In this document: positions 37,769-48,102 of the stretch, piece by piece | Position numbering within the stretch: the stretch's first letter is position 1 | How the letters are laid out: the number at the start of each line of letters is the position of its first letter | Assembly (NCBI GenBank): GCA_015057165.1 | Contig: SVEY01000001.1 | Span: 1-64,000 of the forward strand | Length of the DNA: 64,000 nt | From: Lachnospiraceae bacterium | Lineage (GTDB): Bacteria > Bacillota > Clostridia > Lachnospirales > Lachnospiraceae | Direction: 5' to 3' | Made by a program: the position numbers and the translations under genes | The notes under the pieces: model-generated | What the model saw: the letters and a program-made list of their open reading frames with translations, nothing else | What the model was told of the DNA's origin: nothing | Databases searched by the model: none

Positions 37769-39142
<1,374 letters not shown>

Positions 39143-39168
39143 GTAATACTATATAGATAATGACTCTT

Positions 39169-39221
39169 AACTCTAGTGTTATATGTATTTTTATAAAATT
39201 CATGTAGCACTGGAGTTTTTT
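39169..39221 (+). terminator. Terminator after gdhA
   Basis: AACTCTAGTG and CACTGGAGTT pair (one T-G) around a long AT-rich loop, followed by TTTTG. Confidence 0.8.
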
Positions 39222-39258
39222 GATTAACAAATGTATGTTATAATTAAATAAATATTTT

Positions 39259-39287
39259 TTGACATCAATTAGATTCTGTGATAATAT
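39259..39287 (+). promoter_or_regulatory. Promoter of secG
   Basis: A perfect TTGACA (39259-39264), a 17-bp spacer and TAATAT (39282-39287), about 40 bp before the ATG with TTAGGAGG. Confidence 0.8.
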
Positions 39288-39327
39288 ATTTAAGTCGTAT
39301 TGGTACGACTAATTAGGAGGAAATTTT

Positions 39328-39573
39328 ATGTCAGCTATAAGAATGGTATGCTTAGTTGCATTTATAATCGTTAGTGTTGCAATAACAGTACTTGTACTTA
39401 TGCAAGAAGGTAAGTCACAAGGACTTGGTTCATTATCAGGACAAGCTTCTACTGATACTTTTTTTAATAAACATAAAGCGCGTACTAAAGAAGGTATGCT
39501 GGTAAGAATAACAACAGCTTTGGTTGTTATATTCTTTGCCCTTGCTATTGTTTTGAATATCGGTAGTTTCTAA
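39328..39573 (+). CDS. secG: Preprotein translocase subunit SecG
   Basis: This 81-residue protein has two membrane helices (about 5-24 and 57-77) joined by a polar loop containing QEGKSQGLGSLSG, the SecG signature. It supports SecYE-dependent export. Gene order secG-rnr-smpB-ssrA is conserved in Firmicutes and supports the call. Confidence 0.95.
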   Translation: MSAIRMVCLVAFIIVSVAITVLVLMQEGKSQGLGSLSGQASTDTFFNKHKARTKEGMLVRITTALVVIFFALAIVLNIGSF

Positions 39574-39591
39574 GCTAAAGAGATTTTATTG

Positions 39592-39620
39592 TAACCTGCG
39601 ATTATTCGCAGGTTATTTTT
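39592..39620 (+). terminator. Terminator between secG and rnr, abutting the rnr ribosome site
   Basis: TAACCTGCG and CGCAGGTTA form a 9-bp stem with a 6-nt loop, and the T-run ends at 39620. The rnr ribosome site GAGG begins at 39623. Transcription of rnr therefore needs read-through, or a start inside or above the terminator. Confidence 0.85.
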
Positions 39621-39632
39621 ATGAGGATAATA

Positions 39633-41825
39633 ATGGATGCAAAAGAGCAAATTGCTTTTATTAATGAGAATATAGATTTTCAAGATAAATGCGATATTAT
39701 ATATAATTTAATATGTGATGATTTGTATGTCCCAATGAAAGCGAAAGAACTTGCTATTCTTCTTAATATACAAAAAGGAGAAAGAGATGAGCTTCATAAA
39801 GTACTAGATACTTTAATAAAAAGGGGCAAAATTATATGTGCTAAGAATGGTAAATATATAAAGTCGGGTGATGAAAAAGAACATTTGAATAACAATAATA
39901 AAGTCTCTTCAAATGATAGAATAACAGGCATATTTACACCTAATCAGAGAGGGTTTGGTTTTGTTAGATTAGATGATACCCTTGAAGATGTCTTTATTGG
40001 CAAAGATTACGTTAATAATGCTTTTACTGGTGATAAAGTATTAGTAGAAATATTTAGTAAAACCAAAGGTGAAAAACGTGAAGGAAGAATAATCGAAATT
40101 ATTAATCATGAGGTTACATCTGTTGTTGGCACTTATGAGAAAAGTAATAACTATGGATTTGTTATATGTGATGATAACAAGATTACAACAGATATTTTCA
40201 TTCCTCAAGGCAAGGACATGAGAGCTGTATCTGGCTCTAAAGTTGTTGTACAAATTACAAGATATGCTAAGAAGAATAATAAGCCGGAAGGTGTTATTAC
40301 AGAAATTATTGGCCACAAAAATGATCCGGGAATAGATATTCTATCTATGATTAAAGCCTTCAATGTACCAGTTGAGTTTCCTGAGAAAGTCATTAATCAA
40401 GCTAGTAGAGTGTCCAAACCTGTTAGTAATGACGATATGCTAGGAAGAGAAGATTTTCGTGATGTTCTCATGGTTACTATAGATGGAGCTGACGCCAAAG
40501 ATTTAGATGATGCTGTATCGGTTTCTTATAACGGTACAAATTATACTTTGGGTGTATATATCGCAGATGTCTCTAATTATGTACAGGAGAATTCTGCACT
40601 TGATAAAGAAGCATATAAGAGAGGAACCAGCGTATATCTAATTGACAGAGTCATTCCTATGCTTCCCCATACTTTGTCTAATGGTATTTGTTCTCTTAAT
40701 CAGGGAGAAGATAGACTATCTATGTGTTGCATTATGACTATAGATGGAGAGGGTAATATTATTGACCATAAGATTTGTGAAGGTGTTGTAAATGTTAATT
40801 ATAGAATGACATACTCTGATGTTAGCGCAATTCTTGATGGTGATAAAGAACTGTCAGATAAATACAGTGATGTAATCGAAATGTTTTATCATATGCATAC
40901 ACTTTCTTCTATTCTAAGGAACAAACGTAGACGCAGAGGTGGAATTGATTTTGATATGTCAGAGACACAATTTGTTCTTGATGATTCTGGTAATATAACT
41001 GATATTAAACCCTATATTAGAGATAAAGCGTCTTTAATAATTGAAGACTTTATGCTTGCTGCAAATGAAACTGTTGCTGAGGATTTTTTCTGGAGAGAGA
41101 GCGCATTTCTTTATAGAACCCATGGACTCCCTGAAGAAGAAAAAGTAAGAAAACTCAAAGCATTTCTTGCAAAATTCGGATATACACTTAAAGGTGATGC
41201 AGCTAAATGCCATCCGAAAGAATTTCAGAAATTGCTGGAAAAGTCTAAGGGGAAGGATGAAGAGATGCTTATAAGCAGACTTACTCTTAGAACAATGCAA
41301 CAGGCAAAATATACGCCTGAGAATTTGGGGCATTTTGGACTTGCTGCAAAGTATTATTGCCACTTCACATCGCCTATAAGGAGATATCCAGATCTTCTTA
41401 TTCATAGAATAATTAAAGAGCATCTTCGTGGAAGATATGATGAACCGAAAAAGGAACATTTTACATCAGTTGTTGCAACAATTGCACCTAATGTATGTAA
41501 GACAGAGAGGCGTGCCGAAGAATTAGAAAGGGAAGTCGAGAAGCTTAAGAAGGTTCAATATATGCATAGATTTCTTGGGGAAGAATTTGAGGCAGTAATA
41601 TCATCAGTAACACAATATGGATTCTACGTTGAACTTGTTAATGGTATAGATGGACTTGTTCATATTAGCACACTTAAGGATGATTATTATCATTTTAATG
41701 AGAATGATTATGAACTTATAGGTGAAAGAACCAATAAAAGATTTTCACTTGGCATGAATGTTAAAGTGGTTCTTGTTAGTGCAGATGAAGATACAAGAAC
41801 TATTGATTTTGAATTAGTTATGTAG
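39633..41825 (+). CDS. rnr: Ribonuclease R
   Basis: This 730-residue 3'-5' exoribonuclease degrades structured RNA and works with SmpB-tmRNA in clearing broken messages. In order: an N-terminal helical domain, cold-shock OB domains (GFGFVRLD...DVFIGKDYVNNAFTGDKV), the RNB catalytic domain with TIDGADAKDLDDAVSV (metal-binding Asp), GVYIADVSNYV and RTHGLP, FTSPIRRYPDLLIHR, then an S1 domain (GEEFEAVISSVTQYGFYVELVNGIDGLVHI). The start is ATG 39633, with GAGG at 39623-39626; an upstream in-frame ATG at 39621 lacks a ribosome site. Confidence 0.97.
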   Translation: MDAKEQIAFINENIDFQDKCDIIYNLICDDLYVPMKAKELAILLNIQKGERDELHKVLDTLIKRGKIICAKNGKYIKSGDEKEHLNNNNKVSSNDRITGIFTPNQRGFGFVRLDDTLEDVFIGKDYVNNAFTGDKVLVEIFSKTKGEKREGRIIEIINHEVTSVVGTYEKSNNYGFVICDDNKITTDIFIPQGKDMRAVSGSKVVVQITRYAKKNNKPEGVITEIIGHKNDPGIDILSMIKAFNVPVEFPEKVINQASRVSKPVSNDDMLGREDFRDVLMVTIDGADAKDLDDAVSVSYNGTNYTLGVYIADVSNYVQENSALDKEAYKRGTSVYLIDRVIPMLPHTLSNGICSLNQGEDRLSMCCIMTIDGEGNIIDHKICEGVVNVNYRMTYSDVSAILDGDKELSDKYSDVIEMFYHMHTLSSILRNKRRRRGGIDFDMSETQFVLDDSGNITDIKPYIRDKASLIIEDFMLAANETVAEDFFWRESAFLYRTHGLPEEEKVRKLKAFLAKFGYTLKGDAAKCHPKEFQKLLEKSKGKDEEMLISRLTLRTMQQAKYTPENLGHFGLAAKYYCHFTSPIRRYPDLLIHRIIKEHLRGRYDEPKKEHFTSVVATIAPNVCKTERRAEELEREVEKLKKVQYMHRFLGEEFEAVISSVTQYGFYVELVNGIDGLVHISTLKDDYYHFNENDYELIGERTNKRFSLGMNVKVVLVSADEDTRTIDFELVM

Positions 41826-41858
41826 TAAAATATCGTAATTGCTGTGGAGGATATTGTT

Positions 41859-42323
41859 ATGGCTACTCAACCAAAGAAGTTAATAGCTAATAATAAAAAA
41901 GCATATCATGACTATTTCTTAGAGGAGAAGATAGAAGCAGGCATTGAACTTGTAGGTACAGAAGTAAAGTCCTTAAGACAAGGAAAATGTTCTGTCAAAG
42001 AAGCTTTTGTAAGAATTGATAATGGAGAAATGTTCATATATCAAATGCATATTTCACCATATGAGAAGGGTAATATATTCAATCGTGAACCTCTTCGCCC
42101 TAGAAAGCTTCTTCTTCATAAACATGAAATTATTAAGCTTGAGAGCAAAATCAAAGAAAAGGGCTATGCTATTGTTCCTGTAGAAGTATATTTTTCGAAT
42201 GGAAGAGTTAAAGTGCTTATTGCTCTTGCTAGAGGAAAGAAGCTATATGACAAGAGAGCTGATATCAAAGCTAAAGATTTAAAGAGAGAGGCAGGTAGAG
42301 AATTTAAGTTAAATGTCCGATAA
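41859..42323 (+). CDS. smpB: SsrA-binding protein SmpB
   Basis: This 154-residue protein binds tmRNA and guides it to stalled ribosomes. It has [66 protein letters not shown] and a C-terminal [27 protein letters not shown], all typical. The ATG at 41859 is chosen because TGGAGG is at 41845-41850; a GTG further upstream (41844) overlaps that site. ssrA lies 95 bp downstream. Confidence 0.97.
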   Translation: MATQPKKLIANNKKAYHDYFLEEKIEAGIELVGTEVKSLRQGKCSVKEAFVRIDNGEMFIYQMHISPYEKGNIFNREPLRPRKLLLHKHEIIKLESKIKEKGYAIVPVEVYFSNGRVKVLIALARGKKLYDKRADIKAKDLKREAGREFKLNVR

Positions 42324-42351
42324 ATATAATAAGGAGTCTCGTGCATTTTGT

Positions 42352-42404
42352 TTCGCGCATTCGCGCGAAGGCACTCGACGAGCAGTCATTTTGCTACGCA
42401 AAAT
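42352..42404 (+). other. Two compact hairpins between smpB and ssrA
   Basis: TTCGCGC-ATTC-GCGCGAA (42352-42369) and ATTTTGC-TAC-GCAAAAT (42388-42404) flank CACTCGACGAGC. They lie immediately upstream of the tmRNA 5' end and could direct processing of a joint smpB-ssrA transcript. No clear separate ssrA promoter is visible. Confidence 0.6.
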
Positions 42405-42417
42405 AACAACAGAATAT

Positions 42418-42759
42418 GGGCTAGTAATGGTTTCGACAGGGATCATGAAGCGAAAGAAGCGAGCCGTGCGTCATACGTTAAGTGGCAAACTTAAATTTAA
42501 TTGCTAACGATAAAGAATTAGCTTTAGCTGCCTAATTGCAGCTAGTCTTACCTATCGCACCTACACTTTAGGATTAAGGCTTCAAACTATGTAGGAAACG
42601 GCATATACTAAGCTTTGCGTATATGTACGTATCATGAAGCTACTAAGATAATCAGAGTGTTTGTTCTCGGGTTATTGAGGGAAATCTAAATAACAAACTA
42701 CGCTCGTAGAAGAGTCGGGGATTGGTTTTTGGACAGGGGTTCGACTCCCCTCTAGTCCA
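42418..42759 (+). ncRNA. ssrA: Transfer-messenger RNA (tmRNA)
   Basis: The 5' end GGGCTAG pairs with CTAGTCC near the 3' end to form the acceptor stem. GGTTTCGACAGGG follows the 5' arm, and the T-arm GGGGTTCGACTCCCC is near the 3' end. The tag reading frame starts at GCT 42503 and codes ANDKELALAA, then TAA at 42533-42535. The tag ends ALAA, the usual degradation signal. CCA is not encoded (the sequence after the discriminator A is CTA), so it must be added. It is one-piece tmRNA next to smpB, as expected in Firmicutes. Together they rescue ribosomes stalled on broken messages. Confidence 0.96.
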
Positions 42760-42792
42760 CTATATTTTATGTTACATTTGGGGAGAAAAAAT

Positions 42793-44118
42793 ATGAATAA
42801 GAAAATAGACATATTTTTATTTGGAATACTTAGTATTATTCTTGGTGCTTTAGTGGGCGCCGTTACTTGGGTATTCCTTAAATGTCTTAATATTATTACT
42901 GAATTTATATGGATTAGCGTTCCAGAATTTTTGGGAATTAGTGATGTGTCATTAATTGGACAGGATAATTGTGGGATGCTTTTTTTTGATGTTGGAATAT
43001 GTGTGCTGGGCGGTTTGGTTTTAGGCCTATGGCAGAAGAAATTTGGAATACTTCCTGAATCACTTGAAGAAGTATTAGCAAAAATAAAGAAAGATAAAGG
43101 ATATAATTACGACAAAGTACATATTCTCTTTGTCTCTGCCTTAATTCCACTTGTGTTTGGTGGCGCAATTGGACCAGAAGCAGGACTTACTGGAATAGTG
43201 GCTGGACTTTGCACTTTTGTAGGCGATAGGCTTAAATACAAAGGTGACAGGGTTAAAGAAGTAGCCGGTTCTGGACTTTCAGCAACCCTTGGAGTTATAT
43301 TTAATGCACCGTTATATGGTATATTTGAACAAATAGAAGACAGGAAAAGTGGAAAAGCTAACGAGAGAGAACGACTTGTTAATAAAGCTACAAGAGTAGT
43401 ATTATATGCTCTTGCTGTAGTAGGTGGTATGCTTTCTCTGAAAGGTCTTTCTGTGCTTTTTGGTGAACTTGAAGGTCTGCCAAGATTTAGTAGCGAGAGA
43501 ATTGGTGATTTTCATGTATATATATCCCAATGGAAATGGGGAATACCCTTAATTATAGTTGGAATTATTATTGCGCTAATTTATATATTGTTTAATAAAG
43601 TTACATCAATCATTGGAGAGAAGTTAAAAAAACACAGGGTTATTAGTTGCGTTATAGCAGGTGTTTTGCTTGGAGTTATAGGTCATTTCGTGGGTTCCGG
43701 CAGATTTTCCGGAGAGAGTCAGATGTATACCCTTATTTATAATTATACTGATTTTGCAATAATTGGACTTATAATTCTTGGATTAGTCAAACTTCTTATG
43801 GTTAATGTGAGTGTTAATCTAGGATGGAAAGGTGGAACAATATTTCCTATGATTTATGCTGCTGTAAGTGTAGGTTATGCCTGTACTTTACTTATTAATG
43901 CCACAGGTTCTTTTGACGAATTTGAGGCAGTTTTTGCTGTTGCAATAACAACGGCATCTATGCTTGGATTTCTTATGAGAAAACCAATTACAGTTATAGC
44001 TATACTACTTTTGTGTTTTCCACTTTCGTTTTTACCTGCTATTATTGTTGCTTCATTTGTGTCTTCTCTTTTTGCTAATTTTATAATTGGAAAGTTGAAT
44101 AAAGGACATAATTCATAG
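42793..44118 (+). CDS. ClC-family chloride channel or antiporter
   Basis: This 441-residue membrane protein has about 10-12 helices. The conserved selectivity-filter motif appears as FGGAIGPEAGLTG (family GxxGPE), with the Glu that gates the pore retained, and GWKGGTIFPMIYAAVSVG matches the later G-x-F-x-P motif. It probably moves chloride or fluoride coupled to protons, as in acid resistance. Start: ATG 42793 with GGGGAGA upstream; an in-frame TTG at 42769 would be longer but lacks a ribosome site. Confidence 0.88.
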   Translation: MNKKIDIFLFGILSIILGALVGAVTWVFLKCLNIITEFIWISVPEFLGISDVSLIGQDNCGMLFFDVGICVLGGLVLGLWQKKFGILPESLEEVLAKIKKDKGYNYDKVHILFVSALIPLVFGGAIGPEAGLTGIVAGLCTFVGDRLKYKGDRVKEVAGSGLSATLGVIFNAPLYGIFEQIEDRKSGKANERERLVNKATRVVLYALAVVGGMLSLKGLSVLFGELEGLPRFSSERIGDFHVYISQWKWGIPLIIVGIIIALIYILFNKVTSIIGEKLKKHRVISCVIAGVLLGVIGHFVGSGRFSGESQMYTLIYNYTDFAIIGLIILGLVKLLMVNVSVNLGWKGGTIFPMIYAAVSVGYACTLLINATGSFDEFEAVFAVAITTASMLGFLMRKPITVIAILLLCFPLSFLPAIIVASFVSSLFANFIIGKLNKGHNS

Positions 44119-44161
44119 AATTGTATAGATATATGATTATATGTGTGTCGTTACATTTTTA

Positions 44162-44183
44162 CACTATATATAGTGGCTTTTTT
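44162..44183 (+). terminator. Terminator after the ClC gene
   Basis: CACTATATATAGTG is a perfect 14-bp palindrome, giving a short hairpin followed by GC and TTTTTT. Confidence 0.65.
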
Positions 44184-44194
44184 GTATATTAATA

Positions 44195-44223
44195 TTGCAA
44201 ATATACAATTATAGGTCTATAAT
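44195..44223 (+). promoter_or_regulatory. Promoter of the chemoreceptor gene
   Basis: TTGCAA (44195-44200), a 17-bp spacer and a perfect TATAAT (44218-44223), 39 bp before the GTG start. Confidence 0.78.
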
Positions 44224-44262
44224 AATGAATTATGAATTATTATTATAAAAGGGGGAGTAATT

Positions 44263-46011
44263 GTGAGTAATTCAAATCCATCTAATGAAACTGTTAAGTC
44301 TAAGAAAAAAGGTAAGAAGATTAGTTTACATACTCGTCTCTTAGCCATGGTGCTTATACCACTTATATTATTGGGCTTAGGTGTTGCTATTATTAGTTAT
44401 TTTCAGATGAAAAGCGCACTTGAGAGGGAAGCTATTAATTCTCTTCTTTCAACTGCTGAAGCGGTCAAAGCCGGTTATGAACTTGTTGATGATGGAAATT
44501 ACAGCTTAGATAAGAATGATAATCTATATAAAGGCTCATATAACATTACTGGTAATGCTGAGAAAATGGATAGTTTTGTTGAAGGCTCGCCACAAGATGT
44601 TACTATGATTTATGGAAAGACCAGAAGAGCTACAACTCTAAAAGATAAAGATGGTAACAGGATTATTGGAACTGATATATCAGATGAAGTGTATGACACC
44701 ATTATGAAGGGTGAGAATTACACGACTAGTGATATAGTTATAAATGGTAAGAATTACTTCGCAGCATACATTCCAATTATGAATGGCAAGGATGTTGTAG
44801 GATGTGCATTTGCTGGAATGCCTTCTGATGAAATCCTTTCACAAGCATATTCAGTATTAATTATAATTGCTATTGTTGGTGTTGTTCTTCTTGCCATAGC
44901 TGTTGTTACAACAATTCTAGGTGCTAGAAGCATCTGTGGTTCTCTTAATAAATGTAAAGATGCTATGGAAGAGTTGTCTGGTGGTAATCTTAATTTTGAG
45001 ATTGATAAGAAAGTTGTTAGTAGAACTGATGAAATCGGTGAACTTAGTAAAGCAATTCAATCTACAGCAGCTACACTCAAGAATACTGTAGAGAGAATTC
45101 TTGGTGCCGCAGATACTCTTATTGATTCAAGTAATAATATTCAGAATATGACAAGTACAACAAGTATTGCTGCTGATGAAATCAGCCATGCTGTTGAAGA
45201 TATCTCTAAAGGTGCTGTATCACAAGCCGAACAGATTGAGACAGCAACAGCTCAGATTAATGAGATGGGAGACCAGATTGAAGGTATTGTTGGTGGCGTA
45301 TCAACCCTTAACGAGACATCATCTGTTATGAAGTCGGCTGGTGATGATTCTAATAGAATTATTAGTGATTTGAGTGATTCTAATGACAAGACTAATGCTG
45401 CCATAAGTAAGATTGCAGAACAGGTTAAATTAACTGATGAATCTGCTACTAAGATTCAGTCTGCTGTATCTCTTATTACATCAATTGCTGAAGAGACTAA
45501 CCTTTTATCTCTTAATGCTAGTATTGAGGCTGCACGTGCTGGTGAAGCGGGCAAAGGATTTGCTGTAGTTGCTTCTGAGATTCAGAAACTTGCAGAGGAA
45601 TCTAGTGATTCAGCTAAGACTATTGAAGATGTTGTTAATAACCTCCTTTCTGAATCCAAGACAACAGTTGAGGCAATGAAAGAAGTTGAAGTTATTATTG
45701 AAGAGCAGCAACAGAAGCTTGAAGAAACTAAAGAGAAATTCAAAGATGTTAATGATGGTATTGTATCAAGTTCTGTTGAGACTAATAACATTTCTGATAG
45801 AACAGAAGAATGTAATCAGAGCAGAAATAGAGTAGTAGATGTTGTTAATAGCTTAGTGTCAATTGCAGAAGAGAATTCAGCATCAACACAACAAACTACT
45901 GCTTCTATGCAAGAATTAAATGCTACTATTAACTTAGTGTCTAACCAGGCAAATGATCTTCTTAATCTTGCTCATGCATTACAAGATGAACTTGGATACT
46001 TCAAAATTTAA
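44263..46011 (+). CDS. Methyl-accepting chemotaxis protein
   Basis: This 582-residue transmembrane receptor has an N-terminal polar tail, TM1 (about 25-46), a periplasmic single-Cache-like domain (about 50-190: sensing region with [20 protein letters not shown] and [23 protein letters not shown]), TM2 (about 198-220), a HAMP domain and the long signalling coiled coil. The hairpin tip reads [28 protein letters not shown], which binds CheA/CheW. The start is GTG 44263 with GGGGGAG upstream. The ligand is unknown. It is a free-standing receptor gene; cheV occurs 9 kb downstream. Confidence 0.95.
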   Translation: MSNSNPSNETVKSKKKGKKISLHTRLLAMVLIPLILLGLGVAIISYFQMKSALEREAINSLLSTAEAVKAGYELVDDGNYSLDKNDNLYKGSYNITGNAEKMDSFVEGSPQDVTMIYGKTRRATTLKDKDGNRIIGTDISDEVYDTIMKGENYTTSDIVINGKNYFAAYIPIMNGKDVVGCAFAGMPSDEILSQAYSVLIIIAIVGVVLLAIAVVTTILGARSICGSLNKCKDAMEELSGGNLNFEIDKKVVSRTDEIGELSKAIQSTAATLKNTVERILGAADTLIDSSNNIQNMTSTTSIAADEISHAVEDISKGAVSQAEQIETATAQINEMGDQIEGIVGGVSTLNETSSVMKSAGDDSNRIISDLSDSNDKTNAAISKIAEQVKLTDESATKIQSAVSLITSIAEETNLLSLNASIEAARAGEAGKGFAVVASEIQKLAEESSDSAKTIEDVVNNLLSESKTTVEAMKEVEVIIEEQQQKLEETKEKFKDVNDGIVSSSVETNNISDRTEECNQSRNRVVDVVNSLVSIAEENSASTQQTTASMQELNATINLVSNQANDLLNLAHALQDELGYFKI

Positions 46012-46047
46012 TATTTAATGCATTATTTGTATTATTTAATTATTTAT

Positions 46048-46082
46048 AACCATAATCGGCATTTGTCGGTTATGGTTTTTTG
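46048..46082 (+). terminator. Terminator after the chemoreceptor gene
   Basis: AACCATAA and TTATGGTT form an 8-bp stem (loop TCGGCATTTGTCGG), followed by TTTTT. Confidence 0.82.
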
Positions 46083-46180
46083 TGTTTTATATTATTTATA
46101 AATTTAATGAAAGTTTTTTATATTTTGTGTATTATTTTTTTGCAAAATTATGTATAATATTGCAATGTGGAGTGTGATTT

Positions 46181-47239
46181 ATGGATAATGTGGAAACAAA
46201 AAAGAAAAGCAATTTAAGAAGAAATATTTTAGATATATTATTTCTTTTAGTTGTTTTTGGATTAACTATATATGGTGTCTTTCATGGTGAGAATTTAGAA
46301 GAAGTACTGGAAGATCTTAAAAAGTGCGATCTTGCCATTCTTGTTGCGCCTTGTATTGTATGTGTCCTTGCCTTTATTCTTCTTGAATCCGTTATAATGA
46401 AGTATATATTTAGGACACTTGGCATTAAGCTTAGATTGCTTAGAGCTTATCTGTATTCATTTGTTGGATTTTTCTTTAGTTGTATTACACCATCAGCATC
46501 TGGAGGACAACCGGCTCAGATTGTATTTATGAGAAAAGATAAGCTTAATGTTGCTCATTCAACGCTTGTTCTGCTTCTCATTACCATTGGATATAAACTT
46601 GTACTTGTTATTCTTGGTGGAATAACTCTTATTATAAGACCTAAGAGTATAATGGATGCCGTTGAACCTGTGGAATTCTGGGTATGGCTTGGTATTGTAC
46701 TTAATATTATTGTTATAGTTGCATTATTTGTACTCGTATTTATGCCATCCGTTGCCAAATGGATTATTAAGAAGAGCATTGGCTTTCTTAATAAGGTTAG
46801 AATTCTTAAAGATAAAGATAAGTGGCTTCATAAGACAGATGATATGATGGTTAAGTATGAAGATGCGTCTAAATACTTAAAAGATCATAAAATTGTTATT
46901 TTCAATGTAATACTATTATCCATTCTACAAAGGTTAATTCTATTCTTTATAACAGTTATAGTATATTGGTCATTTCACTTGCGTGGAACTTCAATTATTG
47001 ATATTCTTATGTTACAATGTCTTATATCGGTTGGTGCTGATATGCTTCCACTTCCAGGAGGAATGGGAATTACTGAGAGATTGTTCCTTGCTATGTTTGC
47101 ACCAACATTTGGCGACTTAACACTTCCAGCCATGATTTTAAGCAGAGGATTTAGCTATTATATTCAGCTTCTAATCAGTGCTGTTATGACGGTTGTGGCT
47201 TATATTTTAATATTTAAAAAAGGGAGAAATAAAGAATGA
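46181..47239 (+). CDS. LPG synthase TM region/flippase-like (UPF0104/YbhN) membrane protein
   Basis: This 352-residue protein has about eight membrane helices. It shows the lysylphosphatidylglycerol synthetase TM-region pattern: FVGFFFSCITPSASGGQPAQIVFM, then SVGADMLPLPGGMGITERLFL (the PxPGGxGxxE motif). The C-terminal aminoacyl-transferase domain of full MprF is absent, so it may act as a lipid flippase or a relative of unknown function. It overlaps pssA by 4 bp (ATGA), and psd follows, which places it in phospholipid metabolism. TATAAT at 46153-46158 may be a -10 box; the -35 is unclear. Confidence 0.85.
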   Translation: MDNVETKKKSNLRRNILDILFLLVVFGLTIYGVFHGENLEEVLEDLKKCDLAILVAPCIVCVLAFILLESVIMKYIFRTLGIKLRLLRAYLYSFVGFFFSCITPSASGGQPAQIVFMRKDKLNVAHSTLVLLLITIGYKLVLVILGGITLIIRPKSIMDAVEPVEFWVWLGIVLNIIVIVALFVLVFMPSVAKWIIKKSIGFLNKVRILKDKDKWLHKTDDMMVKYEDASKYLKDHKIVIFNVILLSILQRLILFFITVIVYWSFHLRGTSIIDILMLQCLISVGADMLPLPGGMGITERLFLAMFAPTFGDLTLPAMILSRGFSYYIQLLISAVMTVVAYILIFKKGRNKE

Positions 47240-47922
47240 TAGGTTTTTATGATTATACTGTTATTACATCTTTTCTTGGTGTGATTTCTGCAGTTATTGG
47301 TATGACAGAGGCTTGCAATGGTCATTTTATGATAGCCATTATCTGTTTGGCCTTCTCAGGAATGTGTGATACATTAGATGGCAAAATTGCCAGAACTAAG
47401 AAGAATAGAACAGAAGATGAGAAAGCTTTTGGTATTCAGTTAGATTCCTTATGTGATGTTGTATGTTTTGGCGTATTTCCTGCAATAATTGCATATAATA
47501 TGGGACTTAATAAGCCTCTTGGAATTGCTGTTTTATCAATGTTCCTTGTATGCGCTGTTATTAGACTGGCATACTTTAATGTAATGGAAGAGAAGAGGGT
47601 TGTACAGAATCCTCAATCTAAGAAAGTGTATCATGGTGTTCCTATTACTACAGTATCAGTATCGCTTTCTCTGGTATATGTAGTAGGACTTCTGATTCCT
47701 AATACAGCGTTTTTAATTGTACTTCACGCTTTATTCATATTACAGGCTATTTTGTTTATTATTGATGTTAAGATTCCAAAGCCTAATATGTGGATTATCT
47801 TTGCTATTGTACTTGTTGTTATAATTCTTCTTGTTGTAATCCTAGTACTTGCCAAGATGGGCACTATAGAAGTTCATGAAATTGGTGCTAGAGCATCTAC
47901 ATTGTCAGCCATATTGGGATAG
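47236..47922 (+). CDS. pssA: CDP-diacylglycerol--serine O-phosphatidyltransferase
   Basis: This 228-residue membrane enzyme makes phosphatidylserine. It has the CDP-alcohol phosphotransferase signature, spread over GMCDTLDGKIAR...GIQLDSLCDVV (D-G-x2-A-R then G-x3-D-x3-D). The N-terminal region is more compact and the tail has extra membrane helices. Serine as acceptor is inferred from the neighbouring psd and the family branch. The start codon overlaps the flippase-like gene. Its terminator follows before psd. Confidence 0.9.
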   Translation: MIGFYDYTVITSFLGVISAVIGMTEACNGHFMIAIICLAFSGMCDTLDGKIARTKKNRTEDEKAFGIQLDSLCDVVCFGVFPAIIAYNMGLNKPLGIAVLSMFLVCAVIRLAYFNVMEEKRVVQNPQSKKVYHGVPITTVSVSLSLVYVVGLLIPNTAFLIVLHALFILQAILFIIDVKIPKPNMWIIFAIVLVVIILLVVILVLAKMGTIEVHEIGARASTLSAILG

Positions 47923-47940
47923 TATTTTTGTTAAAACGAA

Positions 47941-47986
47941 GACCTTCAATTGTTAGGCACAAAGCCTAACAGTTGGAGGTTTTTTG
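47941..47986 (+). terminator. Terminator after pssA
   Basis: ACCTTCAATTGTTAGGC pairs with GCCTAACAGTTGGAGGT over about 17 positions with G-T pairs, around a 5-nt loop (ACAAA), followed by TTTTTG. A second small stem (AGAAGTCT/AGACTTCT, 47991-48012) is just downstream. Confidence 0.9.
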
Positions 47987-48014
47987 TGTAAGAAGTCTTT
48001 AGTCAGACTTCTCT

Positions 48015-48043
48015 TTGTTTTTGCAAGGCATTTATTGTATAAT
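48015..48043 (+). promoter_or_regulatory. Promoter of psd
   Basis: TTGTTT (48015-48020), a 17-bp spacer and a perfect TATAAT (48038-48043), about 60 bp upstream of the ATG. Confidence 0.6.
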
Positions 48044-48102
48044 ATAAAAGACATATTGTAATTAGAATAATAAATTCCTGTAATAAGTATTTTGGGGGCT
48101 TT

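Noticed and set aside
42313..42507. Short + strand frame across the start of tmRNA
   Set aside because: It runs through hairpins and the tmRNA body; the RNA gene explains the region.
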